From contig DCGU01000066.1 in NCBI GenBank assembly GCA_002315325.1, positions 1 through 31,058 of the forward strand: a stretch of 31,058 bases of DNA. The letters are read 5' to 3'. Within the stretch, counting starts at the first letter, position 1. Each line of letters opens with the position of its first letter. Under the pieces are notes generated by a model. The model was not told where the DNA came from, did not search any database, and saw only the letters and a program-made list of their open reading frames with translations. The position numbers and the translations under genes were made by a program. Positions 23,642-30,838 of the stretch are shown here, one piece after another. This stretch comes from Clostridiales bacterium UBA1770 (GTDB taxonomy: Bacteria; Bacillota; Clostridia; Oscillospirales; CAG-272).

Positions 23642-25609
23642 ATGAAAAGAAACAAAATCATTTCCGTTTTGTTGATCATCGTTATGGTTGCGTCCATGAC
23701 GGCAGCCATGGGCATTTCGGTCAGCGCCAAAGGAGGGTGGAGTTATCAGACTTCCGCAACCCTGACGGACCTGAACAACAGCAAAACGATTGACCAAAAA
23801 TACAGCCTTACTGTATCAACGGGTAGCTACACCGACGTGACCAAGGTGAAGCTGGAATGGACGCTTGAAAACCTGTCGTTCTCCCGTAAAGATAACAAAA
23901 TCTGGGACCCCGACACGCTTGCCTGGGTTGCCAACGGTTCCACGTTTACCGGCAGTGAAACGGCAAACGCATCCTTTGTGCTGACCAATCTGTCCTCCGT
24001 GCCCGTCAAAGCCAACGCCGTGTTCCGCGTGGAGAACGCACTGCGTGACACTTTTGCTAAAATCACCTTTACCAATAACGACTGCACGGTGGCGTCCGTT
24101 GTGGATGCCGAAACCAAGGCCGTCAATACCGGTATTTCCCACGCACAGACGATTTCAGCTGCCCTGAAGGTCAATAAGGACAAGTTCACCGGGGCCGCCG
24201 CATCCAATGCAACGTACGGCACCTACGTCATCTCCATTTCTTCCGTTGCCGGTGCAAATGAAGGCAAAGTAACGGTGAATACGAATGAAAAGACGACGCT
24301 CACCGCACAGACGGCGCCCTCACAGGCTGCCGCCGATACGACGTCTGTTGAAATCCCCGCCGGCACGACCCAAATGACGGCCGGGGCTGTGGCCGACCTG
24401 ACGGTACAGTCGTCGGCTGTTGCCGTAGCATCTGCCGATGCAAGCTTTAATATTACCGAGAATGAGAGCGCTGTCAGCGCCATCACGCTGACGCTGAGCG
24501 TAAACGGTACGCCCGTTTCGTCCTTTACGGATGCGAACGGCGCCCCCGTGGCAGTCACGGTTACGACGTATATCGCCAAGGGCTTTACCAACGTGACGCT
24601 GAAATACGTTGGCAACGGCGACGACCCCACCGACGTGACCTATGACCCCGCAACCGGTAAACTCACCTTTAAGACGACGCACTTCTCCACCTTCGCCGTC
24701 GGTGCCGATGAGGATGCCTACGTGAAAGAGACGGATACCGCCTACATGTTGCAGGACGCGTTGAACGCCATGGAAGCAGGGCAGACCGTCATGGTGCTGA
24801 AGGATATTCCGGATTGCAGCATTCTGCGTGCCGATAAGACGGCGAGCGGTACCTATACGATTGATTTCAACCACCGTGCCGTTACCTTTACCGATACCAC
24901 TGTCAAGGATCAAATGGCGTTCGTAATTGAGGGCGAGGGCGCATGGATTTTGAAAGACGGTACCCTGAACTGTGACGATTATCACTACGGTGACGTGTTT
25001 GAAACCTGGGCCAACACAACCCTGAATCGTATGACAATCAATTTCAATGACGAAAACGTGAACGGATTTGCCAGATGGGGCGCTGTTTATTCCGCCGGTG
25101 AATCGGTTGTGCTGAATGACTGTGTCATCAATGCAATCGCCGGCCCCGGCATCCAGAACGGGGAAGAAGGCATGGTTATGTACCTCAATCGTACCACGGT
25201 GATTTCCCTTGACCATTCCGCTATGTATTGCGGCGGCGGTTCCACCACCCATTTGAACGACTGCACGGTGTCCGGTAAGAATGCCGTTCATGCCTGCACG
25301 TCCGGTGCGGCCTACGTTATCAACGGCGGTACGTACACGGCAACCGTCAACGCCATCCAATTGGATAATACGACAAGTGCCATCGATTACCAGGGCGTAC
25401 CCAATTACGTCGGCGGCAGTTATGCACAGGTGAAGGGCGGCTCGTTTAACGGCGCCATCAAACTGACGGCGAAAGTCGGCAACGGCCAGGCCACGTTGGA
25501 TATTTCCGGCGGTACGTTCACGGCCGATCCCTCGGCTTACGTTGCTTCCGGTTATGCAGCCGCACAGTCCGGCAGCACCTGGACGGTAACGGCAAGCGAA
25601 CCGCAATAA
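23642..25609 (+). CDS. Secreted beta-helix surface protein, paralogue 1
   Basis: Protein of 655 aa with a signal peptide (residues 1-29, ending SVSA). The N-terminal domain starts SKTIDQKYSLTVSTGSYTD and is shared with the genes at 28147 and 30839. A middle part follows, with PAGTTQMTAGAV and a YDPATGKLTFKTTHFSTFAV segment like those in Clostridia surface proteins. The C-terminal half has repeated short strands (for example LNDCTVSGKNAVH, INGGTYTATVNAIQ, LDISGGTFTADPSAYVASGY) typical of a right-handed parallel beta-helix, often a glycan-binding or pectate-lyase-like fold. No catalytic set is seen and no wall anchor (LPxTG) is present. GGGAAGGG lies before the ATG. It is the last gene of the operon starting at 21251. 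Confidence 0.82.
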   Translation: MKRNKIISVLLIIVMVASMTAAMGISVSAKGGWSYQTSATLTDLNNSKTIDQKYSLTVSTGSYTDVTKVKLEWTLENLSFSRKDNKIWDPDTLAWVANGSTFTGSETANASFVLTNLSSVPVKANAVFRVENALRDTFAKITFTNNDCTVASVVDAETKAVNTGISHAQTISAALKVNKDKFTGAAASNATYGTYVISISSVAGANEGKVTVNTNEKTTLTAQTAPSQAAADTTSVEIPAGTTQMTAGAVADLTVQSSAVAVASADASFNITENESAVSAITLTLSVNGTPVSSFTDANGAPVAVTVTTYIAKGFTNVTLKYVGNGDDPTDVTYDPATGKLTFKTTHFSTFAVGADEDAYVKETDTAYMLQDALNAMEAGQTVMVLKDIPDCSILRADKTASGTYTIDFNHRAVTFTDTTVKDQMAFVIEGEGAWILKDGTLNCDDYHYGDVFETWANTTLNRMTINFNDENVNGFARWGAVYSAGESVVLNDCVINAIAGPGIQNGEEGMVMYLNRTTVISLDHSAMYCGGGSTTHLNDCTVSGKNAVHACTSGAAYVINGGTYTATVNAIQLDNTTSAIDYQGVPNYVGGSYAQVKGGSFNGAIKLTAKVGNGQATLDISGGTFTADPSAYVASGYAAAQSGSTWTVTASEPQ

Positions 25610-25627
25610 TCGGCAAAGCAAAAACAT

Positions 25628-25676
25628 GCGGCACAAATTCCGATGAAAAAAATAAAAAAATCGGGATTGTGCCGCC
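25628..25676 (+). terminator. Long hairpin ending the surface-protein operon
   Basis: GCGGCACAAATTCCGAT pairs with ATCGGGATTGTGCCGC, with minor mismatch, around an A-rich loop. There is no T-run, so it may insulate rather than terminate strictly. It ends 5 bases before the next operator. Confidence 0.6.
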
Positions 25677-25680
25677 AAAA

Positions 25681-25713
25681 GATAACGCCGTGATAACAAC
25701 AGCGGCGTATAAT
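25681..25713 (+). promoter_or_regulatory. Orphan 11-bp direct-repeat promoter
   Basis: GATAACGCCGT (25681-25691), GATAACAACAG (25692-25702), 5 bases, TATAAT (25708-25713). The layout is identical to the other three, but no gene with a ribosome site follows. Confidence 0.75.
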
Positions 25714-25719
25714 ACTATT

Positions 25720-25902
25720 GGTTTCCGGTACAGAGTGCCAACGTGCCGGCCCACTTACGTGTGTATATGTGTTCCCGCCTGTGTCGGTTCCGATTGGTTT
25801 CACGCTTCTTGTCTCCGTGACGTCAATCGACGGTCTTCTTCCATCCGATGAACCGATGCAGTACCCGCGTTTCGCTTGCAGTGTCGAAACGCGGGCTTTT
25901 TA
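25720..25902 (+). ncRNA. Candidate regulated small RNA (about 180 nt)
   Basis: Transcription from the promoter at 25708 would start at about 25720. A strong terminator follows: CCCGCGTTTCG (25864-25874) with CGAAACGCGGG (25885-25895) and a T-run. Between them I see no ribosome site and no credible frame. It may be a small RNA of the same regulon, or the remaining leader of a lost surface-protein gene. Confidence 0.45.
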
Positions 25903-25914
25903 TATTTCGCCATC

Positions 25915-26125
25915 GGCGAAATATGCCGGGATGCCGTTCCCCGTTCCCCAAGGCTCCCTCGGGGAGGGAGCTGGCACGCGTAGCGTGACTGAAGGAGTTC
26001 TCCTGCTGGTAATTTGTAACTTAAAAGCCGTCTCCTCGGGGAAGGGGGACCACCGAAGGTGGTGGAAGGAGTTCCCCTTTCTACCGCATTTCACCCCATC
26101 TACCGCAAAATGACACATGCTAACC
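25915..26125. repeat. Intergenic mosaic hairpin repeats
   Basis: The modules TCCCTCGGGGAGGGA with GGCACGCGTAGCGTGACTG (from 25952) and CCACCGAAGGTGGTGGAAG (from 26050) each end in GAAGGAGTTC. No coding content is supported from 25903 to 27640. Confidence 0.75.
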
Positions 26126-26358
26126 GTAGGGCGGGAACTGTGCCTATAGCACAAATGAAGTACTCGCTACGCTCGCATGTAGCAGCAGCGATGCTGCCAT
26201 GAAGCACTCGCTCGTTTACTCGCTCGCATGAAGCAAAGCGCACGATGTAACTTTTCCGTGTGGCGAAGCCACGCTTCATTGGGCGAAGCCCGACTTCATT
26301 TCTTCATGCGCTGCAGGCGCGCTTCATTTGGTGCACGCCGTGCACCACTAGGGGGACC
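26126..26358. repeat. Composite micro-palindrome element, copy A
   Basis: The element opens with GTAGGGCGGG and a GTGC/GCAC palindrome. It then carries ATGAAG units with inserts such as ACTCGCTACGCTCGC and AGCAGCGATGCTGCC, switches to CTTCAT units, and closes with GGTGCACGCCGTGCACC and AGGGGGACC. The copy at 29827-30049 has the same borders and switch. Confidence 0.75.
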
Positions 26359-26381
26359 ACCGCAGGCGGTGGAATGGATTT

Positions 26382-26568
26382 AGCCTGCAAGCAGGCACGT
26401 GTTCGCTCCGCTCTCTACGTGGTCCCGTGGCAATGAACCTGAAAAGCCTCCACCGACGGGGGAGGTGGCACGCGTAGCGTGACGGAAGGAGTTCCCCTTT
26501 CTACCGCATTTCACCCCAACCACCGCAAAATGACACACGCTAATCGTAGGCCCCATCCGAGAGTAGCC
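26382..26568 (+). repeat. 187-base direct repeat, copy 1
   Basis: Nearly identical to 27251-27437; by eye one base differs over 187. It spans several modules: AGCCTGCAAGCAGGCACGTG, the CTCCACCGACGGGGGAGGTG hairpin, and CACCGCAAAATGACACACGC. Confidence 0.88.
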
Positions 26569-27250
26569 GACAAGTCGGCGCATGTTCGCTTCGCTCTCTA
26601 TGCGGGGGCTGTCTGCCGAGGTAGGCAGACTGGGGGAGCATGCGGAATAAACAATTATGCTAAATATTGTTCGCTGTAACTCATTTTGCCGCAGGGCTCC
26701 TATCGTCACGGCAAGCCGTGCCACTTCCCTCCCGAAGGGAAGCTTGGTTAAGGTGTTCTCTCGCTTGTTGTGATGATATCTCCAATCCGCGGCAATGAAC
26801 CTAAAAAGCCTCCACCGACGGGGCATATCCCTAACGGGGGGACGCATGTGGACCGGCTTTGCCGGTGGAAGGAGTTCATTCTTATATAAAGCGTTATTTC
26901 AACCAACGAGAAATGACACACGCTAACCGTAGGGCGGAACCATTATCTGCCGGTTGGAATGAAGCGTATTTGTATGATGAACTCCTTCCACCACCTTCGG
27001 TGGTCCCCCTCCCTCAAGAGGGCGGCTTTGAGTTATAACAGCGTTCTTGCCGTTGCCTAAATGAGGCACTGTTATTCTGTGGCAATGACCCTAAAAAGGC
27101 TCCTTCTTGAGGCATATCCCTGCGAGGGGGAGTAGCTGGCTGCCGAAGGCAGACTGAAGGAGTTCGAGATTAGCAAAAGCAAAACTTCAACCATTGTGCG
27201 TTGATTTACGCTAATCGTAGGCCGCCTTGTGCAGAAGTGTATACGGTTCA
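26569..27250. repeat. Mosaic hairpin repeats between the 187-base copies
   Basis: Further modules with different central hairpins (GCCGACAAGTCGGC at 26567, ACCGGCTTTGCCGGT at 26852, CCACCTTCGGTGG at 26991, CTGCCGAAGGCAG at 27140) in both orientations. No gene is supported. Confidence 0.7.
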
Positions 27251-27437
27251 AGCCTGCAAGCAGGCACGTGTTCGCTCCGCTCTCTACGTGGTCCCGCGGC
27301 AATGAACCTGAAAAGCCTCCACCGACGGGGGAGGTGGCACGCGTAGCGTGACGGAAGGAGTTCCCCTTTCTACCGCATTTCACCCCAACCACCGCAAAAT
27401 GACACACGCTAATCGTAGGCCCCATCCGAGAGTAGCC
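27251..27437 (+). repeat. 187-base direct repeat, copy 2
   Basis: Second copy of the unit at 26382. The near-identity means recent duplication or continuing gene conversion. Confidence 0.88.
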
Positions 27438-27586
27438 CGCAAGCAGACGTATGTTCGCTGCGCTCTCTATGCAGGGCATTGCGAAGCAGTGACGGAGGGA
27501 TTGTCCCACATACGATTCCTGCAAAACTCCACCCCAACTGCCACGCCATCATCCCCCTCAAAATCTTTTCCATTTCTCCTTTTCGA

Positions 27587-27630
27587 GATAACACCAAGAT
27601 AACGCCGTGATAACACCCATAGGGTATAAT
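27587..27630 (+). promoter_or_regulatory. Triple 11-bp direct-repeat operator and promoter of the AP2 gene
   Basis: Three successive 11-mers, GATAACACCAA (27587), GATAACGCCGT (27598) and GATAACACCCA (27609-27619), are followed by 5 bases and TATAAT (27625-27630). This is the strongest version of the shared promoter signature. Confidence 0.85.
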
Positions 27631-27661
27631 AACGTCGTGAATGAAAAAGAGGGGGACGCCT

Positions 27662-28093
27662 ATGAAAGATTTGACAAATCGACGTTTTGCATGGTTAATC
27701 GTGGAGAAAAGAGCGGCCAATAAGGACGGCCGAGTGGCGTGGACCTGCCGTTGCGACTGCGGCTGCGAAATCGTTGCCAAGGCAAAGGATTTGGTTGCCG
27801 GGCGGCAAACGAGCTGCGGATGCCAATGGAAAAAACGCGGTGTGGAACAGCTGCATTATATCGACGGGACTTGTATCGAAATGCTGGAAAGCAAAACCGT
27901 GCGTTCCAACAGTCACAGCGGTGTGACTGGCGTGTACCATGATAAGAAAAGCAACAAATGGCGTGCGGAAATCATGATGCAGGGCAAACGGCATTACTTG
28001 GGACGTTTTGACACGATGGCAGAGGCGGAAAACGCAAGAGTCCGTGCCAAGACCGAACTTTTTACTGCATTCGCAGCGCTCCATTTGGCATAA
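27662..28093 (+). CDS. AP2-domain DNA-binding protein with a cysteine-rich N-terminus
   Basis: Protein of 143 aa. Residues 29-35 (CRCDCGC) and 52-54 (CGC) form a cysteine cluster, seen in phage-type HNH/AP2 proteins and probably zinc-binding. Residues 86-130 match an AP2 fold: SGVTGVYHDKKSNKWRAEI, then GKRHYLGRFDTMAEAE. No HNH nuclease motif is present, so it is likely a DNA-binding regulator or a relic of a homing endonuclease. ATG 27662 has GAGGGGG 6 bases upstream; the in-frame ATG at 27641 lies too close to the transcript start. The secreted-protein gene follows after 53 bases with no terminator seen between, so both share the regulated promoter. Confidence 0.82.
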   Translation: MKDLTNRRFAWLIVEKRAANKDGRVAWTCRCDCGCEIVAKAKDLVAGRQTSCGCQWKKRGVEQLHYIDGTCIEMLESKTVRSNSHSGVTGVYHDKKSNKWRAEIMMQGKRHYLGRFDTMAEAENARVRAKTELFTAFAALHLA

Positions 28094-28146
28094 CACAGTT
28101 TATTAATTTATTTAATTAATAAAAATATATTCAAGGAGAAAAACCC

Positions 28147-29607
28147 ATGAAACACAGCAAACTCATCAGCCTCGTACTCACCATCGCCATGGTATTGTCC
28201 ATGGTTGCAGCCCTTGGCATCACCGCAAGTGCGGGACAGATTGTCCCGACAAACGAAGAGTATCTCGACCTTGACAGCACCACCGCCGATATCAAGGACA
28301 CCAAAACCCTTGACCAAAACTACTCCCTCGCCGTAACGCCTCGCACTTCCGCTTCCGGCGCAGTGACCAAGGTGAAAGTCTCCTGGGCCATCACCGATAT
28401 CAATGCCATGCGCATAGATAATAAGGTTTGGGACACCACCGAGCTGAAATGGGTAGTTGCTTCTTCTGACACGGTTATTTTTGTTGACGGTGCCGCAAAC
28501 TTCACGTTTGAAAACTATTCTTCCGTTAAGGTAAGAGCTACCGCTTCCTTTGTTGCGGAAACCGGCTTTAATCCCACCGTTACCTACACCTGCAAGAACG
28601 GCAGAATTATTCTGGACACTGCCAACGGAAACGATACTTACTCCAAGACCAACGTGCCCACCGGTACAATCGGCGTAACCGTGAAACCCAGTGAGACAGA
28701 CTTTACCACGGCAAGTGCGACCACCTCCGCTAAGTACGGTACGTATACCGTAACGCTTTCCGAGGACGTTTCGGACTATCAGAGCTACGTCAATACTATC
28801 GCAACTGCATCCGCACCTTCCACCTTCGTGGTTGACGAAGCAAACAAGACCATCACCATCAAGGACGAAAAAGCATTCCTTTACTACGGCCTTAAATGGA
28901 ATGTAACTAACGCCGCCAACTGGACTGCCAAGCTGGATGCCGATATTGACCTTGACTACCTTGTGATTGCAAACGGCTTTAACTGCTACGCAAACTTCGA
29001 CGGTCAAAACCACACCATTGCAAACCTCACCGTAACCGGTGCTTCTAACGGTTCTGCAGGTTTGTTCCAAACCGTTTCCGCGGACGTTAAAAACCTCGTT
29101 TTGGATAACGTCCAGGTAAAAGGCGGCGTTAGCACAGGCGACAGCTGCTGCGGTATTCTTGCCGGCGAAGCCAATGCAAATACAATTGAGAACGTAACCG
29201 TAAAGAATAGCTCCGTTACCAACGGTAAGTTCACCGGCGGTCTTGTTGGCTATGCATACGTTCATAATATTAAGTACTGCTCCGTAATTGATACAACGAT
29301 TTCCTGCCAGTATAAGTCTGGTGCTTTAGTTGGTTATATTTGCGAAGAATGTGCAAATCCTGCGGATGATTATTCTAACGTTACCAATAACACCCTGACC
29401 AACGTTACCATCAACTGTGCAAACCTGCTTGAGGGCAAGAACCACTACGAAACCGGTAAGGTTATCGGTAACTGGAACGTACCCACCGGTAAGTTCATCG
29501 ACAACACCGTCTCGGGCGTTACCATTGTAAATGGCTCTGACGGCTACACCGATAACGAAATCGGCGCTGTTGAAAGCGGCTGCGACATTAACTACGGCGA
29601 GAATTAA
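28147..29607 (+). CDS. Secreted beta-helix (GLUG-like) surface protein, paralogue 2
   Basis: Protein of 486 aa with a signal peptide (MKHSKLISLVLTIAM to ITASA, cut near residue 29). The N-terminal domain (30-240) is shared with the genes at 23642 and 30839: TKTLDQNYSLAV, then DNKVWDTTELKWV. The C-terminal part has GLUG-like and beta-helix strands: NFDGQNHTIANLTVTGAS, SAGLFQ, FTGGLVGYAYVHNIKYCSV, YKSGALVGYI. It is secreted but has no wall-sorting signal. AAGGAG stands 8 bases before the ATG. It is lower in GC than the paralogue at 23642. Probable role: surface adhesion or glycan contact, inferred from fold only. Confidence 0.8.
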   Translation: MKHSKLISLVLTIAMVLSMVAALGITASAGQIVPTNEEYLDLDSTTADIKDTKTLDQNYSLAVTPRTSASGAVTKVKVSWAITDINAMRIDNKVWDTTELKWVVASSDTVIFVDGAANFTFENYSSVKVRATASFVAETGFNPTVTYTCKNGRIILDTANGNDTYSKTNVPTGTIGVTVKPSETDFTTASATTSAKYGTYTVTLSEDVSDYQSYVNTIATASAPSTFVVDEANKTITIKDEKAFLYYGLKWNVTNAANWTAKLDADIDLDYLVIANGFNCYANFDGQNHTIANLTVTGASNGSAGLFQTVSADVKNLVLDNVQVKGGVSTGDSCCGILAGEANANTIENVTVKNSSVTNGKFTGGLVGYAYVHNIKYCSVIDTTISCQYKSGALVGYICEECANPADDYSNVTNNTLTNVTINCANLLEGKNHYETGKVIGNWNVPTGKFIDNTVSGVTIVNGSDGYTDNEIGAVESGCDINYGEN

Positions 29608-29656
29608 TACGTTCGCTAAATAACATTTCTTCTTTATTTAATTTTCTTCAAAAAAA

Positions 29657-29689
29657 GGCGTGCAAGGCAACTTGTGCGCCTGTTTTTTG
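29657..29689 (+). terminator. Rho-independent terminator
   Basis: GGCGTGCAAG and CTTGTGCGCC form a stem with small mismatch around GCAA, with an A-run before and TGTTTTTTG after. It ends the AP2/surface-protein transcript. Confidence 0.82.
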
Positions 29690-29694
29690 TTTTG

Positions 29695-29826
29695 GTGTCT
29701 GCTTGCAACGCAGGCAGAGCAGGGGGGATGCTTGCAACGCAAGCAGACGCGGGCACGCGCAGCGGGAACGGGGGGGAGTTCATCTTATATCAAGCTTCAT
29801 TTCAACCGGCAGACAATTGATTACCC
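29695..29826. repeat. Mosaic repeats after the surface-protein gene
   Basis: TGCTTGCAACGCAGGCAG and TGCTTGCAACGCAAGCAGAC repeat side by side, related to TTTGCAACGCAAACAGAC near 4927. No gene. Confidence 0.65.
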
Positions 29827-30049
29827 GTAGGGCGGGGGCTGTGCCCATGGCACTAATGAAGCACTCGCTACGCTCGCATGAAGCAGCAGCGATGCTGCCA
29901 TGAAGCACTCGCTACGCTCGCATGAAGCAAAGTCGCCTCGTTTCTCTCGTTCTCTAATTTACATTTCTTCATTAGCGCAGCATCTTCATTCCTTCATTAG
30001 CCCGTAGGGCGACTTCATTTGGCGCACATTGTGCGCCACGAGGGGGACC
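29827..30049. repeat. Composite micro-palindrome element, copy B
   Basis: Same plan as 26126-26358: GTAGGGCGGGGGCTG, the palindrome GTGCCCATGGCAC, ATGAAG units with CACTCGCTACGCTCGC (twice) and CAGCAGCGATGCTGCC, then CTTCAT units, closing GGCGCACATTGTGCGCC and AGGGGGACC. Confidence 0.75.
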
Positions 30050-30700
30050 GGCATCGCCTCGCAGGACTTATGCCGGTGGAAGTGAGTTTAGTTTCCTCCG
30101 GAAACGCATGTTCGCTGCGCTCTCTATGCGCATTCTTGTATAAAGCGTCATTTCAACCTGCGAGAGAACGCCCAAACCAAGCCTGCCTCGTGTAGAGGTA
30201 TATCCCGCCGGGGGACGCAGGGGGACCAGCTCTGCTGGTGGAAGGAGTTCGAAATTAGCAAAAGCAAAACTTCAGCCGCCACGCGATGACATGCACTAAT
30301 CGGAGCCCGCCTTGTGCAAAGGCGGGGGGACCGCGTTAGCGGTGGGAGGATTGTCGTCCCCCGTTCTTCATCCATGGCAATGAACCTAAAAAGGCCGCCT
30401 TGTGTAGAAGTGTATACGGTTCGAGCCTGCAAGCAGGCACGTGTTCGCTCCGCTCTCTACGTGGTCCCGCGGCAATGAACCTAAAAAGCCTGCCTTGTGT
30501 AAATGGGATCGCCCAGGTGGGCGCATGTTCGCTGCGCTCTCTATGCGGGCTGTCGCCCTCGTAAAGAACGGCCGCTTGCGGTGACGGCGTTAAGCCGTCA
30601 AGTGAATACGTGCGCACTTGTGCGCTGGAGTTCAGGCTGACTGAGGGATTGTCTCTTGTGTGATTTCAGCAAAATTCACCCCAACCACTGCACGATGACA
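30050..30700. repeat. Mosaic hairpin repeats
   Basis: Modules include GGACCAGCTCTGCTGGTGG with GAAGGAGTTC (30230), AGCCTGCAAGCAGGCACGTG (30424), a variant GCGCATGTTCGCTGCGC (30522) and a diverged relative of the 95-base repeat (30562-30640). No coding content. Confidence 0.7.
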
Positions 30701-30763
30701 CACTACTCCCGCCGGAAAATGCCTGCACCAAATCCGCCAATCTTTTCCACTCCCCCTTTTCGA

Positions 30764-30796
30764 TATAACGCCGAGATAACACCGGTACTGTATAAT
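30764..30796 (+). promoter_or_regulatory. 11-bp direct-repeat operator and promoter of the third surface protein
   Basis: TATAACGCCGA (30764-30774), GATAACACCGG (30775-30785), 5 bases, TATAAT (30791-30796). The sequence just upstream (ATCTTTTCCAYT and CCTTTTCGA) also resembles that before 27587, so the promoters are duplicates. Confidence 0.82.
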
Positions 30797-30838
30797 ATCC
30801 GTTGTAAATCAAAAAATGACGAAAAACAGGAGAAAAAC

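Noticed and set aside
24320..25699. Open frame of 459 codons on the minus strand
   Set aside because: Antisense to the secreted beta-helix gene; the translation is low-complexity and unlike any protein.
25718..26113. Open frame after the orphan promoter
   Set aside because: It lacks a ribosome site and reads through the terminator hairpin into repeats; a small RNA is a better fit.
26380..26847. Minus-strand open frame and a similar one at 27072-27524
   Set aside because: The similarity between them is the 187-base repeat itself, not a protein family.
28108..29265. Open frame of 385 codons on the minus strand
   Set aside because: Antisense to the second surface-protein gene, whose signal peptide and ribosome site are clear.
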